A DNA stretch of 64,000 nt from contig OZ018322.1 of NCBI GenBank assembly GCA_963969495.1, positions 160,108,848 to 160,172,847 of the forward strand, read 5' to 3'. The translations under genes were made by a program, and so were the position numbers. The notes under the pieces are model-generated. The model did no database searches and was not told the origin of the DNA. It saw only the letters and a program-made list of their open reading frames with translations. Of this stretch, positions 10,716 to 23,464 are shown one piece after another; position 1 is the first letter of the stretch; the number at the start of each line of letters is the position of its first letter. The DNA comes from Ceratothoa steindachneri (taxonomy: Eukaryota; Arthropoda; Malacostraca; Isopoda; Cymothoidae).

Positions 10716-12845
10716 AGTAATAATAAGTATTTATAATGCGCCCTTCAGGGCTGTTAGCCCGCACAAAGCGCAGGTTGTGTAGCAAGTGTAGAGAAAGTTT
10801 ATAGGGAAGATGAGGCAATTCTGAAGAGATTAGTCTTCAAGAGACGTTTAAAATTTGCAAGGGAGGGAGAAAATCGGACATCGGCAGAAAGAGCAATCCA
10901 GAGTCTAGGAGAGCAAACTGAGAACGAACGGTCACCCATCGAGCAGAGGACAGAACAAGGAGTGTTCAGGATGGGAGCGAGGTTAGACCGGAGTGCCTGA
11001 GGAGTTCGACGACGGGAGAGGGTCAGACTAGAGATAAGGTGGAGCCTCTAGGTTTACAGCCATGTAGGTCATGAGAAGAATTTTCATACTGGGTACGAAA
11101 GCGAATAGCTAACCAAGGTACATGGCTCTCGTAACAGAGGCATCGAAGGAGAGAATCGGGGTGGTTGAAGGATGAGCCGTGCAGCATAGTTTTGAAATAG
11201 TTATAGTGGGCGAAGTAGTCTAAGCGTGAAGCGACGAAGGCATGAATAGCAGTCGCAAGGTTTCGTCGATCAAAATGTGACCAAACACTTGAAAACTTGC
11301 GGAGGAAACTGAGGAAAGACTTGAAAACTTGCGGAGGAAACTGAGGAAAGACTTACAGATACGATGGATGTGCGGTTTAAACGAGAATTGCTCTTCGAAT
11401 ATAAAACCAAGATTAGTGACGGTAACAGAGAAGGCGACATTGATTTCACCAAGGTTAAGGCTAGGGAAGAGAGCTTTAGATTTCTCGAACATCGAAGCGG
11501 TACCAACAAGGATAACTTCAGTTTTATCGTGGTTAAGCTTGAGAAATTTGGCAGAAAGCCAATCGTTTATGGAGGTGTAGGCTTAAAGGAGCTTAGTAAT
11601 TGATTGAGCGAAAGACAGAAAGGATGAGGAAAGGTATATCTGAGTATCATCAGTAAAGTGGTGGGTGGATAGGACCAAATTGCGAAGAAGGGAGCCAAGA
11701 GGAAGTAAGTAGATGCGAAAGAGGAGGGGACCAAGGACTGAGCCCTCAGGCACCCCACAATGAATCGGTGGGGGCTCGGAGGAAAGGGTATCGAGCGCGA
11801 CTGACTGAGTGCGAGAGGAGAGGTATGAGCGGAACCAAGGAAGTGCAGTGCCTGAGAGATCAAGGAAAGTTTAATGATCAAGGTAGACAGTGTGTTCGAT
11901 GGTATCGAAAGCAGAGGAGAGGTCTAGGAGAACTAGAATGGATGTACAACTCCTATCGGTATCTCTACGTAAACCGTCTGAAACATTAAGAAGAGCGGTT
12001 TCAGCGGATTGCTTATCTTTGAACCCCGATTGGTATGTTTCATTGTTATTGCAGTTTAAAATATGGTCATTAAGTGGAGAGAAAATCACTCTCTGGAGAA
12101 TCTTAGAGATTAATGGAAGCTGTAAAATAGGGCGAGGGCTAGATGGTTCAGAGTGGTTAAGGTGTGTTTTTTTTAAGGATAGGACGAATTAAGGCATGTT
12201 ATAAGGAAGAGGGAACCACCTCTGTGTCAAGAGAAGTGTTAAAGTGTTGAGGAATCAGTGGGAGGACAGCAGGGAGAATTTGGTAGAGTTTGGATGGAAA
12301 GACGTCCTTAGGGGATCCAGATTTGTTAGAGTTTAGATCAGGGTAGTTACTTTCTCAGAGGACGTCCGAGGGAGGACGTTAAGTGGCAATGGATTATGGT
12401 CGGGAAGAACAGCATGGGCTTGTTCAGACGACTGGAGTAGTATGGCGTGAAGGTTAAGAATTTTATGAGAGAAAAAATTAGAAAGAGTAGAGGGGTTGAT
12501 GGGAGGAGAGGTGGGGGAAAATGGGCTAGGCGAGGAAAGACAACAGAGGAGAAGAAATATAGTCAGATGGACATTCTTGCCCTCAGACAAAACTTTGCGT
12601 GAATGAGCCTCACGCGTGGATTCTAATTTATAAGAATATGTCATAGTAACAAGGCGATAGGCAAGTGAGAGAAAGGTCGTCTCCTACCCATCGGAACGTG
12701 CTTTATGAAGGGCACCATTATGGGCACATAACGACCTCCTTGAACGAAAGAGTTCCATGGTGAACCAAGGGGTGCGTTCAGGGCGAACGGGAGGATGAAA
12801 AGAGAGGCACTTATCTGATAGACTACGGAAACAGGAAAGGAATTG
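10716..12845 (-). mobile_element. L2-like LINE, 5'-truncated, inserted in a Gypsy element
   Basis: Minus-strand pieces follow the order of an L2/CR1-group ORF2. APWFT-type linker: RPERTPWFTMELFRSRRSL (about 12795-12735). RT start: ETYQSGFKDKQSAETALLNV and SILVLLDLSSAFDTIEH (12045-11890). Motif C is FTDD (11646-11657), so both Asp are kept. Thumb: FKPHIHRICK (about 11390). A perfect 2 x 32 bp tandem repeat (11289-11352) adds a frameshift. The 3' end has a short taataataag-type tail at 10716-10740, and the last ~70 bases match the 3' end of the plus-strand fragment at 26530-26620. No endonuclease is present. Confidence 0.8.
11289..11352. repeat. perfect 2 x 32-bp tandem repeat in the LINE
   Basis: The unit begins ttgaaaacttgcggagg and ends gaggaaagac; both copies are identical. 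A length of 32 shifts the reading frame. Confidence 0.85.
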
Positions 12846-13756
12846 GGATGTTTGGGGACAGTTGGTCCTCACATGATCGACAACGCCGCAGGAAAAACAT
12901 ACAACGGGCCTTCGAGGGTAATCCGACGATGGGAAATTGATGATGACGGGATAACTAACCCTGGATTCCGGTGGAGGATGGTACCTGGGTTTGTAGGAAC
13001 CAGGTACCTTCACAAACTTGTGCGATTTTTTCGAGGGGAACTTGGTTTTTTCCTCTACTTTTGAGGAAGATGGGGGGGGGGTGATTTCTTGGAGTTTTGG
13101 GGTTTAGTTGGTGCCTTGACGCGTGCACATCCGCCTCTTCGATACATTCCTTGAAAGGAGAAACAGGTCTATCCTTAACGAAAGCGCGGACTTCGGATGC
13201 TAAAGCAGCCATTTACTGATCATATATGTCGAAATCACATATGGACTCGTATTCGCGGTTGACTTGGGCTCAGTGAAACAAGAATTGAAAAGTGCCCTGG
13301 ACGGTGAATCCAAATTGGCGGTAGGTCTGGCCAGGCAGTATCCTCGCCTGGCGGAACTTTGCCCAATATAAAGCAGGATTCATATTAATAGCCGTTAATA
13401 GTTCCAAAGTGAGGGTGGAGTAGTCGAGGATTGCGAAATGAAAATTTTTACGAAAGTGAGTATTGAGAAGGGGGAGTAATCGAACGACTCAGTCGGTTTC
13501 AATGTTCTAGCGGTTCACTTCGAAATTTTATCAAATTGAGTTAAGTAGTCGCTGAAATCCTCAACTTCTTTAGATACTGGCAACTTTACTGATCGCGTTT
13601 GGATGATTCATTCCTTGAGCTAACGGAAAGGGTTTGCAATTGATTTTGTTTAGCTCACGCTCATGCTGACGAATTCTTTCTCTTTTTTTCTATCTCTCCC
13701 TGCTCTCTTTCTCTTCTTTTCTGCCCTTTCAATTCTTTCTTCCTCTTGAATATAGG
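12846..13756 (-). pseudogene. Gypsy gag remnant: coiled coil, capsid part, CCHC zinc knuckle
   Basis: Upstream on the minus strand (13756-13640) is an E/K/R-rich stretch ending RIRQHERELNKIN. The equivalent RIRLHELKMSR is seen at 24190-24230 and RIRQHELELSRNQ near 58060. Capsid-like sequence follows, then an open piece from 13212 (MAALASEVRAFVKDRPVSPF, ECIEEADVHASRH). That piece is matched by LAEVRAFVKDRGCFTLKDC at 24675. A frameshift leads to the nucleocapsid knuckle CFSCGVVDHVRTNC (C-x2-C-x4-H-x4-C, about 12892-12851), all four ligands kept. The frame is cut immediately after PQTSQF by the LINE. Confidence 0.75.
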
Positions 13757-13776
13757 CATGTGTTGGAATGAATATA

Positions 13777-13831
13777 AAGAGTGCAAGTAGACGCTAGTTT
13801 TTATATATACAGCGTCAACTGTTGCACTCTT
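13777..13831. repeat. imperfect hairpin
   Basis: aagagtgcaagtagacgct (13777-13795) is the near-complement of agcgtcaactgttgcactctt (13811-13831), with a 15-base AT-rich loop. Confidence 0.6.
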
Positions 13832-13859
13832 CATGGGCCAAGACTCCTCCCCCCCCCGT

Positions 13860-15010
13860 TGCCCAAAGGGTGTGAGATCCTGTAGAAGGAAAATCTTGCT
13901 GCCTAAGGCTTCGTTGAAAGAAATTCTATGAAGAGGCTCACTGTCCCCCCCGATTGTTTATGTCTATTTTTCGCCAAATAGAGGAAATCATACCTTCCCC
14001 GTGCGTGAACATGAAGGGACGAAGTGTCACAGCATTAAAAATTTATGCCATAGGAAAGGAGGTTTCCTGTGGGCTAGTGAGGCTTCGCTCCTCCTAAAAT
14101 CCCTCTTCTCCCCTCCCTCAGAGGATAATCGACGTGTATATTTCAATCTTGAGAAATTTGGAGAAGAACTCGCGGAGCCATCAAGAGAAGAAGACGAGTC
14201 CCTGAGTCAAACAAGGAATAAAGAAGATAGTTAGAACCAAGAGTGACCTATCCTCCTGAGGCTGTTTCTTTGGTCGCACAGAAGAGGAGACTAGTGGTAT
14301 CGAGATCAACTCTTCCCGAGAAAATCACGTCTCTCAGTTTAGTGAAAAAGCAGTGATACCCCTCACCATCGAGGAAGACCAAAGTGAATTCCCATTCGAT
14401 AAGAGATTCACATGTTGGTTAAGTTTCATCGTGGAGAAGCTCTAATTGGTTGCACAGCGATTATGATAACTTCCATTCATCCAAGAACCACTTACTTACA
14501 TCTTCAATTTGAGAGAAGCATCGTCACTCACCTCTACAACCCCGGTAGAAGCATCAACTGTTTTCCCAACTAATCTCACCACACTTGCAACCTCGAATCA
14601 GTGAGGACGTCATAATCAATCTCGCCGAAACCACCTCATCTAGGAGGCTCAATTTCAAGGTCACCTAACTGTAAACCCCCACCCTCCCTGAGTTAAAGGT
14701 AAAACCAATACAAAAAAAATATTTATTTTGTTATTTCCCATTCCGTGCGGAATTGTATTCGTAACAAAACCATTTCAAACTAGTAATCTCAACCAAACAA
14801 TTCAAAGTTCAAATGACTTAAGAATTTGTATTAATTGAGCTTAAATCTTGTATATTAGAAGTGATTTTTGCGTTAACCATCTCGTATTACTCATTTGTAG
14901 TGTAAATTTTTATTAGAATTAGTTTATTTAAAGATTTAATATTTCGTTCTTTTATGTGATTAAAAGTATATTTTGTCGGAGTTGTTTAATTAGATCCTCG
15001 AACGCAGCTA
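13860..15010. other. gene-free spacer
   Basis: One 77-codon frame (14001-14234, +) has no recognisable motif. The rest is unremarkable AT-rich DNA after 14650. Confidence 0.4.
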
Positions 15011-15014
15011 ATGG

Positions 15015-15016
<2 letters not shown>

Positions 15017-15081
<65 letters not shown>
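15017..15081. repeat. (TA)n microsatellite
   Basis: About 32 uninterrupted TA units. Confidence 0.95.
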
Positions 15082-15846
<765 letters not shown>

Positions 15847-16075
15847 ATTTGAGCTATGGCTGTGAAGACTGGCTCGAAGTAAGGGTGCATACCCAAGCCC
15901 CAGCAGATAGCCGACCCGAGCGAGGCCGTTTGTGATATGCCTTGGAGCAATAAAAGGAGTGGGAGGCCTCCTCCTTGAATTTTAGAGTCCGTTTACGATT
16001 GACCGGGTTTATCTAAGGGCTTGCCAAGTTGCAGTTCAAAGGATATATAAAAATCAAGACCCTAAATTATAATTT

Positions 16076-16102
16076 TAATATATATATATATATTAAACGG
16101 GG

Positions 16103-16174
<72 letters not shown>
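16076..16174. repeat. (TA)n microsatellite, interrupted
   Basis: A short TA run at 16077-16093, then ttaaacggggca, then a pure run from 16105 to 16172. Confidence 0.9.
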
Positions 16175-16175
<1 letters not shown>

Positions 16176-17785
16176 AAAAGAAGAACAAATTGCTTTATAA
16201 AGATAGATAATTGGATCTCGACATTATGACAGAGCTAAACGTGAAGTGAAAAATAATCGTTAACTCGAACAATGGATAATATTTCTGTTTAATCGGGAAG
16301 TCAATTCAAAAGGGGATGCAGGTGACGATTGATGAGTGGTGTAATCAATGGATTGCAACGCAAATTGGCTTAACCTTGAAGTTTAGTTGTGTCCGGAGAG
16401 GAAAGGAAAGACCAACGACACAGGTCTTCTAGGGGATGCTTTTGTGAGTCCTGACGAGGAGGACCCGTAGGTGCGAGTTTTGGGTACTTCTTGTTAAAGA
16501 ACGAGATTTTATCTGCTCCAAAGAGATGGAATCTTAAACATGAGACTGTTCTGTGGCACGGAAGAGAGTCTCTGAAAAGGGGACAAAGCTTCACGAAGTG
16601 CAATCTGCTGGTGAGATCTTAACAACGAGGTACGACTCGAACAGGGGTTGCGAGAATTTGTGGGTGAACAGAGAAAACGTTCTGAACGGTGAGACTGGAA
16701 GACTCTCAATCTCTTCAAGGACTGAAGGACTCAGGGTTACATAGCCATGTGGTTGTTCTGATAGATAGCTCCAAGGCATGGCCGTTCCAAGATGAGTATC
16801 GACTTTGGTCTATTCAAACTTACTTTAAAATAACGAGTTGGATCCGACAGCGAAGTTTCCCTCAGGATATGGTATTGAGTTGGTAGGACCGTGCTCGCGA
16901 GGGAAGGATATGCCTCTAGGGCATGATGGCGAGAATTCGGCGTTAACTCAGCGGAGTAAGAACTAGGTATGTTAGGCATTAGCAAATACAGCCGAGCGAC
17001 TCACCATCGGACTGCTTCATTCTCGATGATTCTAAAATTCCCACGGCAAAGTACGTGGTTTGGAGCGAAGGAGCTAAAATGGGTATTCCGGAGAGCTTCG
17101 TCTCACGCTGATCATTAGAGGGGCTCCCCCTCACATTCCTATTTTAGATGATGGAGCTTTTTTACATTGGAAATCAATTTGAGGGACTGTCGATACTTCA
17201 TCTCAAAATATTTCGCTAAGATGAGTGATACTCGATTTAATTGGGCGAAAAGACATATTAGCGATGAGAGAGGACAGATACAAGAGATTTTAGGCTAACC
17301 ATCATTCAATTAGAGAGTGAATACTTATTTTATCGATACATTTTTCATCGGAAAATTTTAACTGTGCTAAAGTTTTCTCAAAATCAATTTAAAGAAATGG
17401 ATTTGGGTAAAAAATGATTACAAGTGTATAATTCTAATTCATCTTTGCCCACAGGATAAAGATTATAAATGAAGAAGACTGAATCAGATGCAATAGGACC
17501 GTTATTAGTTTTGTAGGATCATGCACTGATGCTTAAGATATCTTATTAACATGGTAAACATCATGAAGAACTGAAATCACGATGATAAGAAAGAACTCAA
17601 AGTTCTTTGGCAAAATCTCATCTACAACATCAGAGACAACAAATTGTAGTGAACGACTGCCTCATCTAAAATGTATAGCGAGGAACTTTGCCTTTGACCC
17701 TATCTTATTACAGTATTATTCTCGCGTCATCAAAGAAATGAGTGAAATGAGTTTTTAAGGAGCTTTTGAAGGACATATCAGAGCA
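16175..17785. other. gene-free spacer
   Basis: Several 60-80 codon frames occur on both strands between 16370 and 16985, overlapping one another, with no recognisable motif. 17000-17785 is AT-rich and featureless to my eye. Confidence 0.4.
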
Positions 17786-17789
17786 GTAT

Positions 17790-18082
17790 TTATTGCATCC
17801 GAAGGTCGTTCAATCGATCTTCATCCAACTTAATAGAGCGACCAGAACGTTCTTCTTCATTAAGTTTTAAATGACCGTTTTTGAAATGTGAAAACCACCA
17901 TTGAGCTGTCCTTTCTGATAAAGCATTTTCTCCGTACACAGAACAAATATCGAGACGAGCTTTGGCTGCGTTTGCATTGTTCCCGTCTCGATTGAAAATG
18001 AATAACAACAAGTGTCAAAATGCGCCTTTCTTTCGACTTGACATTCCATTTTGAGGGTACAGAACAAAAATTTAATTAACAC
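17790..18082 (-). pseudogene. mariner transposase, N-terminal fragment
   Basis: The minus strand carries the first ~95 residues of a mariner-type transposase. The N-terminal helix-turn-helix is represented by HF-x-LLLFIFNRDGNNANAAK (across a frameshift near 18005). It is followed by ICSVYGENALSERTAQWWF and FKNGHLKLNEEERSGRSIKL, DEDRL. The pattern YG-x2-A-x-S-x3-Q-x-WF-x2-F-x2-G is the conserved DNA-binding region of the family. The protein stops at 17793; the D,D34D catalytic domain is absent from the following sequence. I did not find clear terminal inverted repeats. Confidence 0.75.
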
Positions 18083-18189
18083 AACTTTTAAATAAACCGT
18101 AATGACTTATTAGTCAACTTCAAGACGTAGCCTAAGCAAACGTCTAATAGTCTACGCTGTTAAGAGACGTAGCCTAACCTTTGTAAATT

Positions 18190-18520
18190 TTGCTCTCATT
18201 ATTTATTATTGTTTCTTCATATGTGCACAAATCACGGCAACAAAACTTAAATCAACATAACGTAAAAAAAAGCAAGAACTCATTCCTTAACCTAATATTT
18301 CATCCACTTCCAGTTTTGAATGATGAAAAAATGGCCAAAACAAACACAAGAAGTAGCAAATTTAATAAGTTGCTCAATTTATAAAATAAATAACTATTGA
18401 TCTAATACCATGATATGTATTTGCAGCTGAGCAAGAAAGCAAGAGAAGTTGTCCCTTTTTCATTTTGCATGAGTAGTAGCGAATTTCATCTTAACTCTGA
18501 TGTGGTGGTTACCCCGTCCT
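18190..18520. other. gene-free AT-rich spacer
   Basis: Nothing recognisable was seen here. Confidence 0.4.
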
Positions 18521-18525
18521 GGTAG

Positions 18526-19179
18526 TCAGCTTACCTTCAAACTAGTGCGAAGGCAAGCTGCTAGCATGGGCTGCAGACCACGTGCTTGAGAATCACCAAT
18601 AAGGGTGACCCTTGCACCTTTGTCTTCCGGCGACCGAGTCTTTCCTTTCTCGAAGGCGACATGCTGGTTTCCTCTTATTTCTCTAAATTTTTTTCTTATT
18701 TTTCTTTCCTTTGTTTTCTCTTCTTCTGTTTCTCGTTTCTCTTCTTCTGCTTCTACTTTCTCGTCGTCTGTTTCCACTTTCTTTTCTTCTCTTTCTACTT
18801 TCTCTTCTTCTTTTTCTAATTTCTCTTCTTTCTTCTTTCCCTTCCTTCTCGTTCTTTTCTTCTTTTTGGCTCGTTGAGCAAGTCCTGCAGCAGAAGACTC
18901 CTACTCTTGGACGTTGGAAGCCTTCTCTTTTTCGCACTCGACTTAGCATTTGCAACTCTTTGATTTTAGGAGATGAACCTCCCTTTTGAGGAGGGAGATC
19001 TTCTCTCTCAGTTGAGCGATGCACTTGCCCAGCCGCTTCTTCAGTTCGCAGAAGTCACAGAACCTAACGGCACCTGTGAGCTCCTTGCAACTCCTGCTTT
19101 CGAAGTCCTTACTCCATCTATAAACTTTGCAGATTTTGCAGGTTAACTTGCGGAACGGAGGACCATTCTTCTTAGCCAT
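18526..19179 (-). pseudogene. CR1-like LINE ORF1, N-terminal part (zinc finger, coiled coil, GDS of esterase)
   Basis: The first open piece (19179-18943, from an ATG) starts MAKKNGPPFRKLTCKICKVY. It carries paired cysteines (CKIC, CDFC, with HLLK and CKC at the end) typical of the small zinc-binding domain that opens CR1-type ORF1 proteins. A frameshift leads to a 60-residue E/K/R-rich coiled coil (about 18870-18690), then VTLIGDSQARGLQ (GDS at 18589-18597), the catalytic-serine block of the SGNH/esterase domain. The frame ends shortly after. The complementary C-terminal half, with the D-x-x-H block, exists in another copy at 44563-44835. Family assignment is from known CR1 ORF1 architecture. 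Confidence 0.65.
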
Positions 19180-20045
19180 CTTAAAAACTCTGAGACCATA
19201 GGCATTACAAGAGTTTTTTGTGTGTGATTTTCTAGCGCACTAATCACATCTGGCTATTTCCAGGAGGTTTTCGGTCGTTTGGCCAACAGAAACCATTTGA
19301 CCAAGAACACCAACCCTATAGTCTCCCCTGGGCAGGACGTGCCCAATCGTGCAGCAGCTCCCAACTGAGCAGCACGAGAGCCCCAGTAAACTGGATCTCT
19401 ATTTTTTTAAACAGGGGAGCTTGAGGTGTAACTATCTTCCTACTAAGGCCTACTAATCAAATAAAAACGGCCAGACTTAAAGCAACTAATAAAGCTAAGT
19501 GCCCACAACGTCATCCGACATCTTTAGCTGATCTGGCAACCAGTAAGGCACAAAAGCTATCTCACCAAAGAGCAGTTGAGCCTTTGTTCATCAAGTAGCC
19601 GTCACAGGTGACTGGTCAGGCCATTACACGTTAGGAGAAAGCTTCTAAGGGTTACCTAGCATTTCTCCATTAATCGTACCCCAAACGCCTGAGATCCCTT
19701 CAATCTCAGTCATTTGCAACCTATGAATACTCCAAGCCATTATTTATAGTGGTTCCAAAGCTTCTCCTTTCACTCGGCATAAGGTAGCTGGTGAGGCCTT
19801 TATTACTAAACAAGTTATTAATAGAGATGAATGTTTGTGTGATTTTTTAAACAGTTGAAGAGAGTTGGTGAAACTTAGTACTAATAGTATTGAAGAAGTT
19901 AGTAGGGGGATGCGAGGAGACGCATCAAAGTAGTGGTAGAGAAGTTTGACAACCCTTAGTCTGGATCCTACTAAAGCTACCTTACTGGCATGGGTGACCC
20001 TGCCGGACTAAATGTCTCCCAGCTTAGCAAGCTTAACTCAAGCAG
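19180..20045. other. spacer, possibly 5' untranslated part of the CR1-like element
   Basis: No coding motif. It directly precedes (minus strand) the ORF1 start at 19179, so part of it may be LINE 5' UTR; I have no second copy to prove it. Confidence 0.3.
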
Positions 20046-20159
20046 ATCGCGCAAGCTCTCTCAACGACGGCAAGAGCAAAGAAATTAGTAAAACCACTCT
20101 GATGACAAGATATCTTCTATGGTGAGCAATTTAGAAAGTTAGCACGAAGACTACGAAAT

Positions 20160-20416
20160 CAAGTGTTATTTATGTCCGAGGCTCTCCCCGGATTTGGGGG
20201 TTAGCGGGAAACAGCTCTACTCTCGAAGGGCCTCGAATCTTCTGGCAGAGCTATTTTAGCCCACATAAAGGTAAATAGTGGGGGACTCGATTCAAAGCTA
20301 CCGCTTGAGGGAGGGAAGGGAGGGGGTTGGCTTACAACTTTAGGCCAGGCCGTGCCTTCTGCTGCACATGGGAGTTCCTTTCTGCTAAAGATCTTCCACG
20401 TGGGGATTCCCTCACA
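20160..20416 (-). repeat. direct repeat C, left copy (probable 3' LTR of a minus-strand Gypsy)
   Basis: It is homologous to 22645-22907 in the same orientation; both share ttatttatgtccgaggctct and gctaaagatcttccacg. Read on the minus strand the copies start tgtgagggaatcccc and tgttagggaatccc, with the TG start expected of an LTR. The distal end is blurred; similarity may extend to about 20050. They flank the minus-strand gag/protease fragment at 20780-22130. Confidence 0.6.
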
Positions 20417-20779
20417 CATCTCCCAACCGAAAGATGATGCTTTACAGAGCAGTTGCGTAGGAAAGGATCATCCCAACCCGTCAAAATCGAATTATCAAAG
20501 GTCTAGGGTAATTCTGACCTGCTACGACAGGTTTACACACAAAAAAACGTAAATCTGAGCTCAGCGGGGAATTTACGGGCATAAGCCTTAACAGGTCGAT
20601 TATAGAGAATTTAACAAGAGAGAAATCACAGGAGAACATTGGCGACATTTCAGTGGAACCACAAAAAAGGATACAATTAAATGGAGGCATAAATATGAGA
20701 CAAAAATAACTGAACAATTTAGTGGACTAAAAAAAAATCATAATTAGGAGCATTAATGAGATAATATATAGACAATTGA

Positions 20780-22130
20780 CGTGAAAAACCTTCGCTCCCG
20801 CCGGACTATGGATGAGGTAGTCCACGGGTCCTCTAGCATCGAGGATGGGGTAGGGTCCCTTTCACTGGCTGAGGATTTTGGTTGCTTCCCATGGGAAGTA
20901 GCACCAGCACCTTCGTGCCAAGCTTGAATTTCCGTTCACGTGACTTAAGGTCCAATTAGATCTCAAACTGCTCAATAAGTCCTTCTTCACAGGATACGAG
21001 ACACGTTTGTCACCTCGCGTGGAATCACGCTCGAGGCCTTTTGTTTTCTCCCAAAGGAGGGGGGGAGTTGCGCACTCCTTCACGGGGCGGGAAAACTTAT
21101 CGCTCCGGAGGGCTTGGAACTCCGAGTCGATATGGGTTTTCAGGGGAACATGTGAACGGGATCTCAGGGCTGTATGTGTAAGGGTAATCACGGTCTGGGC
21201 CACGGGATGGTCGTGAATTACGGGGTTCTAACTGAATAAAACGAGAAGACTGGATTGGGACCGCTATCAATTCGACCAAACCGGACATATAGTCACACTT
21301 GATGTGAAAACGAATTACTGGGAAACGACTGGCCCCGCCAAGGTAGTCGTGTACCAAAGCAAATTTCTTGTGGTCGGGCCCAACAGGGGTGAGTAGGTCC
21401 TCAGATACTATAATGCAGGTGCATCCGGTGTCAAAACGAGGGTGGATACTCGGCGACCGTTCACAGTTCCGTTCTCGAACTTCAATCCACCAGGGTTGTT
21501 CTCATTAAAGAGAAAGTTTACCTGATGAACCGGGTCTTTGGCTGGCGAGGGAGGTTCAGGACTCTTCTGAGGCGGCGAAGGAGTACAGTTCGTGAGGTAA
21601 TGGCCAGCAACTCCGCTGCTGTAGCAGAGGATCTGTTTCTTTTGTACGGTACATACAACCGGAGGAAAAGAAACTAGGGGCTTAACGTCTCGGTGTACCA
21701 ATGGATGAAAGTTTTTTTGCTTAGAGAGACTAGGAGCCTTAGTAAATCTTAGAACCAATTTACGGGAGGTCTCAGGGCCATAATATTTAGGGAGAGGTTA
21801 GGGAGCCTTTTTAACATCCTTAGGGTATAAATCGTGACTACCCACGTAAACATCGGCCTCTTCCAAGCACTCTTTAAAAGTGGCGCAACGTTTATCCTTA
21901 TTTAAGGCGGGAATTTCGGGAGCCACGGCAGCTAAAAGCTGATCCTTATTGAAGAAGTCAGGAAGGGGCTTGTAGACCTAGGGAATCTTGCACACATCCA
22001 GCCAACACTGAAGGTGTCTCTGGAGGATGTACTTGAGTTGTCGAAATGTTTGGCCAGGGCGGATACATTCCTGGCGGAATCGGAAGCGGTAGAATTCGCT
22101 ATTCATATGAAAAGCGGTAAATTATGGACA
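20780..22130 (-). mobile_element. deleted Ty3/Gypsy copy: gag, protease, integrase C-terminus
   Basis: Reading down the minus strand, gag capsid remnants (22130-21800) are followed by an open stretch (21758-21408) with a damaged zinc knuckle, CYSSGVAGHYLTNC, in which the second Cys is Ser. The protease lead FLFNENNPGGLKFENGTVNG comes next. A frameshift breaks the DTG region. HDYLGGASRFPVIRFHIKC continues the protease at 21357-21290. Around 21200-20780 the text changes to the integrase C-terminal type (GTKVLVLLP in one frame, near 20910-20930). The integrase core, RT and RNase H are missing. Flanked by direct repeats C. Confidence 0.65.
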
Positions 22131-22644
22131 ATGGCAAAGTTCAAGGTTATTTAAAGAGACTTGTACAAAAATACAATTTTATTTACACAAAAAAATAAGA
22201 AGAAAATTGAAAGGTAAAATTACCTCAGAGAATTAACGGGCAAAAATCCCATCAATAAAGAAAGGACGGAAGATTAACTCAATTGGGTTACTGATGGGAA
22301 AAGGAGGGTTGGCTTACGGATGTCTTCTGTACGTGAGGTGAGACCGTGGGAGTTTGGAGTGATGACGGTTCTCCAAAAGCAAGGGGGGGGGTAACTTCTG
22401 GTCGAGGAAGAGTATTTGGGCTACCCGAAATGAGGAGGGCTTCGATAGGAGTTGATGAAAGAAGTCGGGAAAATCACTCGGGGGGGATCGTTCAGTGAAA
22501 TTAACTCCTGGCTGGGGCTAATTCCAAATGCAAAAAATAGTCCAGCTGTCACTTTGCTTTGCTGCTAGCACTTGACTTGGAACCATAAGGAAATCTTTAG
22601 GGGTCTGGCGAGACTTCTCAACTCTGTGTCTCTTCTGGGGAGTC

Positions 22645-22907
22645 GAGCGTTATTTATGTCCGAGGCTCTCCCCGGAATTGGGGATTACCGGGAAACAGCT
22701 CTACTCTCGAAGGGCCTAGAATCTTTTTGCAGAGCTATTTTAGCCCGCATAAAGGTGAAATCGGAGGGGACTCGATTCAAGGCTACCACTTGTGGAAGGA
22801 TGGGGCGGGGGGCGTATAGGTTTAACAACTTTAGGCCTAGCCCAGCCTTCTGCTGCACATGGCAGTTCCTTTCTGCTAAAGATCTTCCACGTTGGGATTC
22901 CCTAACA
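22645..22907 (-). repeat. direct repeat C, right copy (probable 5' LTR of the minus-strand Gypsy)
   Basis: This is the partner of 20160-20416 (see there). Its right edge at 22907 is only five bases from the start of the family B LTR homology at 22913, so this element probably truncated that LTR. Confidence 0.6.
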
Positions 22908-22912
22908 CCCGG

Positions 22913-23460
22913 CCTTGCTCGTACCAAAGGACAGAGTCACCGCCAACAGACGATAAACACGGAAAGGCATCTATCTTTTGGTTATCGACTTCGTTCAATG
23001 ACTAGAGTACTCCCTCGCTCATTTATCATCGAGGTAAAAGAGGAAGAAATCTTGAAAATGGAACTTTGCATCGCCCCGTGTACTCGAGGTATTTAAGCAT
23101 CTAGTCAATTAGCCTTTACGTGAGTCACCACGATAATTGCACTCTTCCATTTTTCCTTGAAACAATCTCCATACATCCTCTCTCGGAGGATCTTACCCGT
23201 CAAGTCATTTGTATTTTTCCCCCCGTTTGGTACCCCGGGTCTCATTAAATTTATTCTCATTTATTAAAAGGTGCTATTAATATTTTATGTGTATATAGTA
23301 AAGTTATATATTTTTCTACCCTTTTTTTCTCTTTACCCAGAACATCTAAGACTTTATTATTTAGGCCAATTTCACTTTACTCTGCTTTATAACTATCGCA
23401 CTGGGATCTGTATCCCGATTCTCGGCCTGCTCTCTTCATAGACACCATACAACATCTATA
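22913..23460 (+). repeat. Gypsy family B 5' LTR, truncated at its left
   Basis: From ccttgctcgtacc onward it matches 27553-27970 continued by 33336-33480. Shared blocks include ggttatcgacttcgttcaa, ggtaccccgggtctcatt and atagtaaagttatata. The matching right copy is interrupted by element A, which proves the join. The upstream half, with the TATA box seen in the right copy, is missing here. Confidence 0.75.
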
Positions 23461-23464
23461 TTAT

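Larger units (their letters stand above)
7515..13756 (-). mobile_element. Ty3/Gypsy element, gag-PR-IN-RT order, split by two later insertions
   Basis: Reading down the minus strand, the parts are: gag coiled coil and nucleocapsid (13756-12846); an L2-like LINE insertion (12845-10716); protease (10700-10450); an integrase zinc-binding segment and part of the following region (10330-9924); a solo LTR insertion (9918-8775); the integrase C-terminal GPY/F-type module (8769-8510); a linker and reverse transcriptase (8500-7520). The two sides of each insertion join up when compared with the copy at 55140-58200, so this is one original element. RNase H and both of its own LTRs are not seen; the left end is truncated at the 6690-7512 pseudogene. 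The notable point is integrase upstream of RT, the reverse of most Gypsy elements. Confidence 0.75.

Noticed and set aside
18586..18989. Hydrophobic plus-strand frames resembling membrane proteins
   Set aside because: They are the antisense of the E/K-rich coiled coil in the CR1 ORF1.
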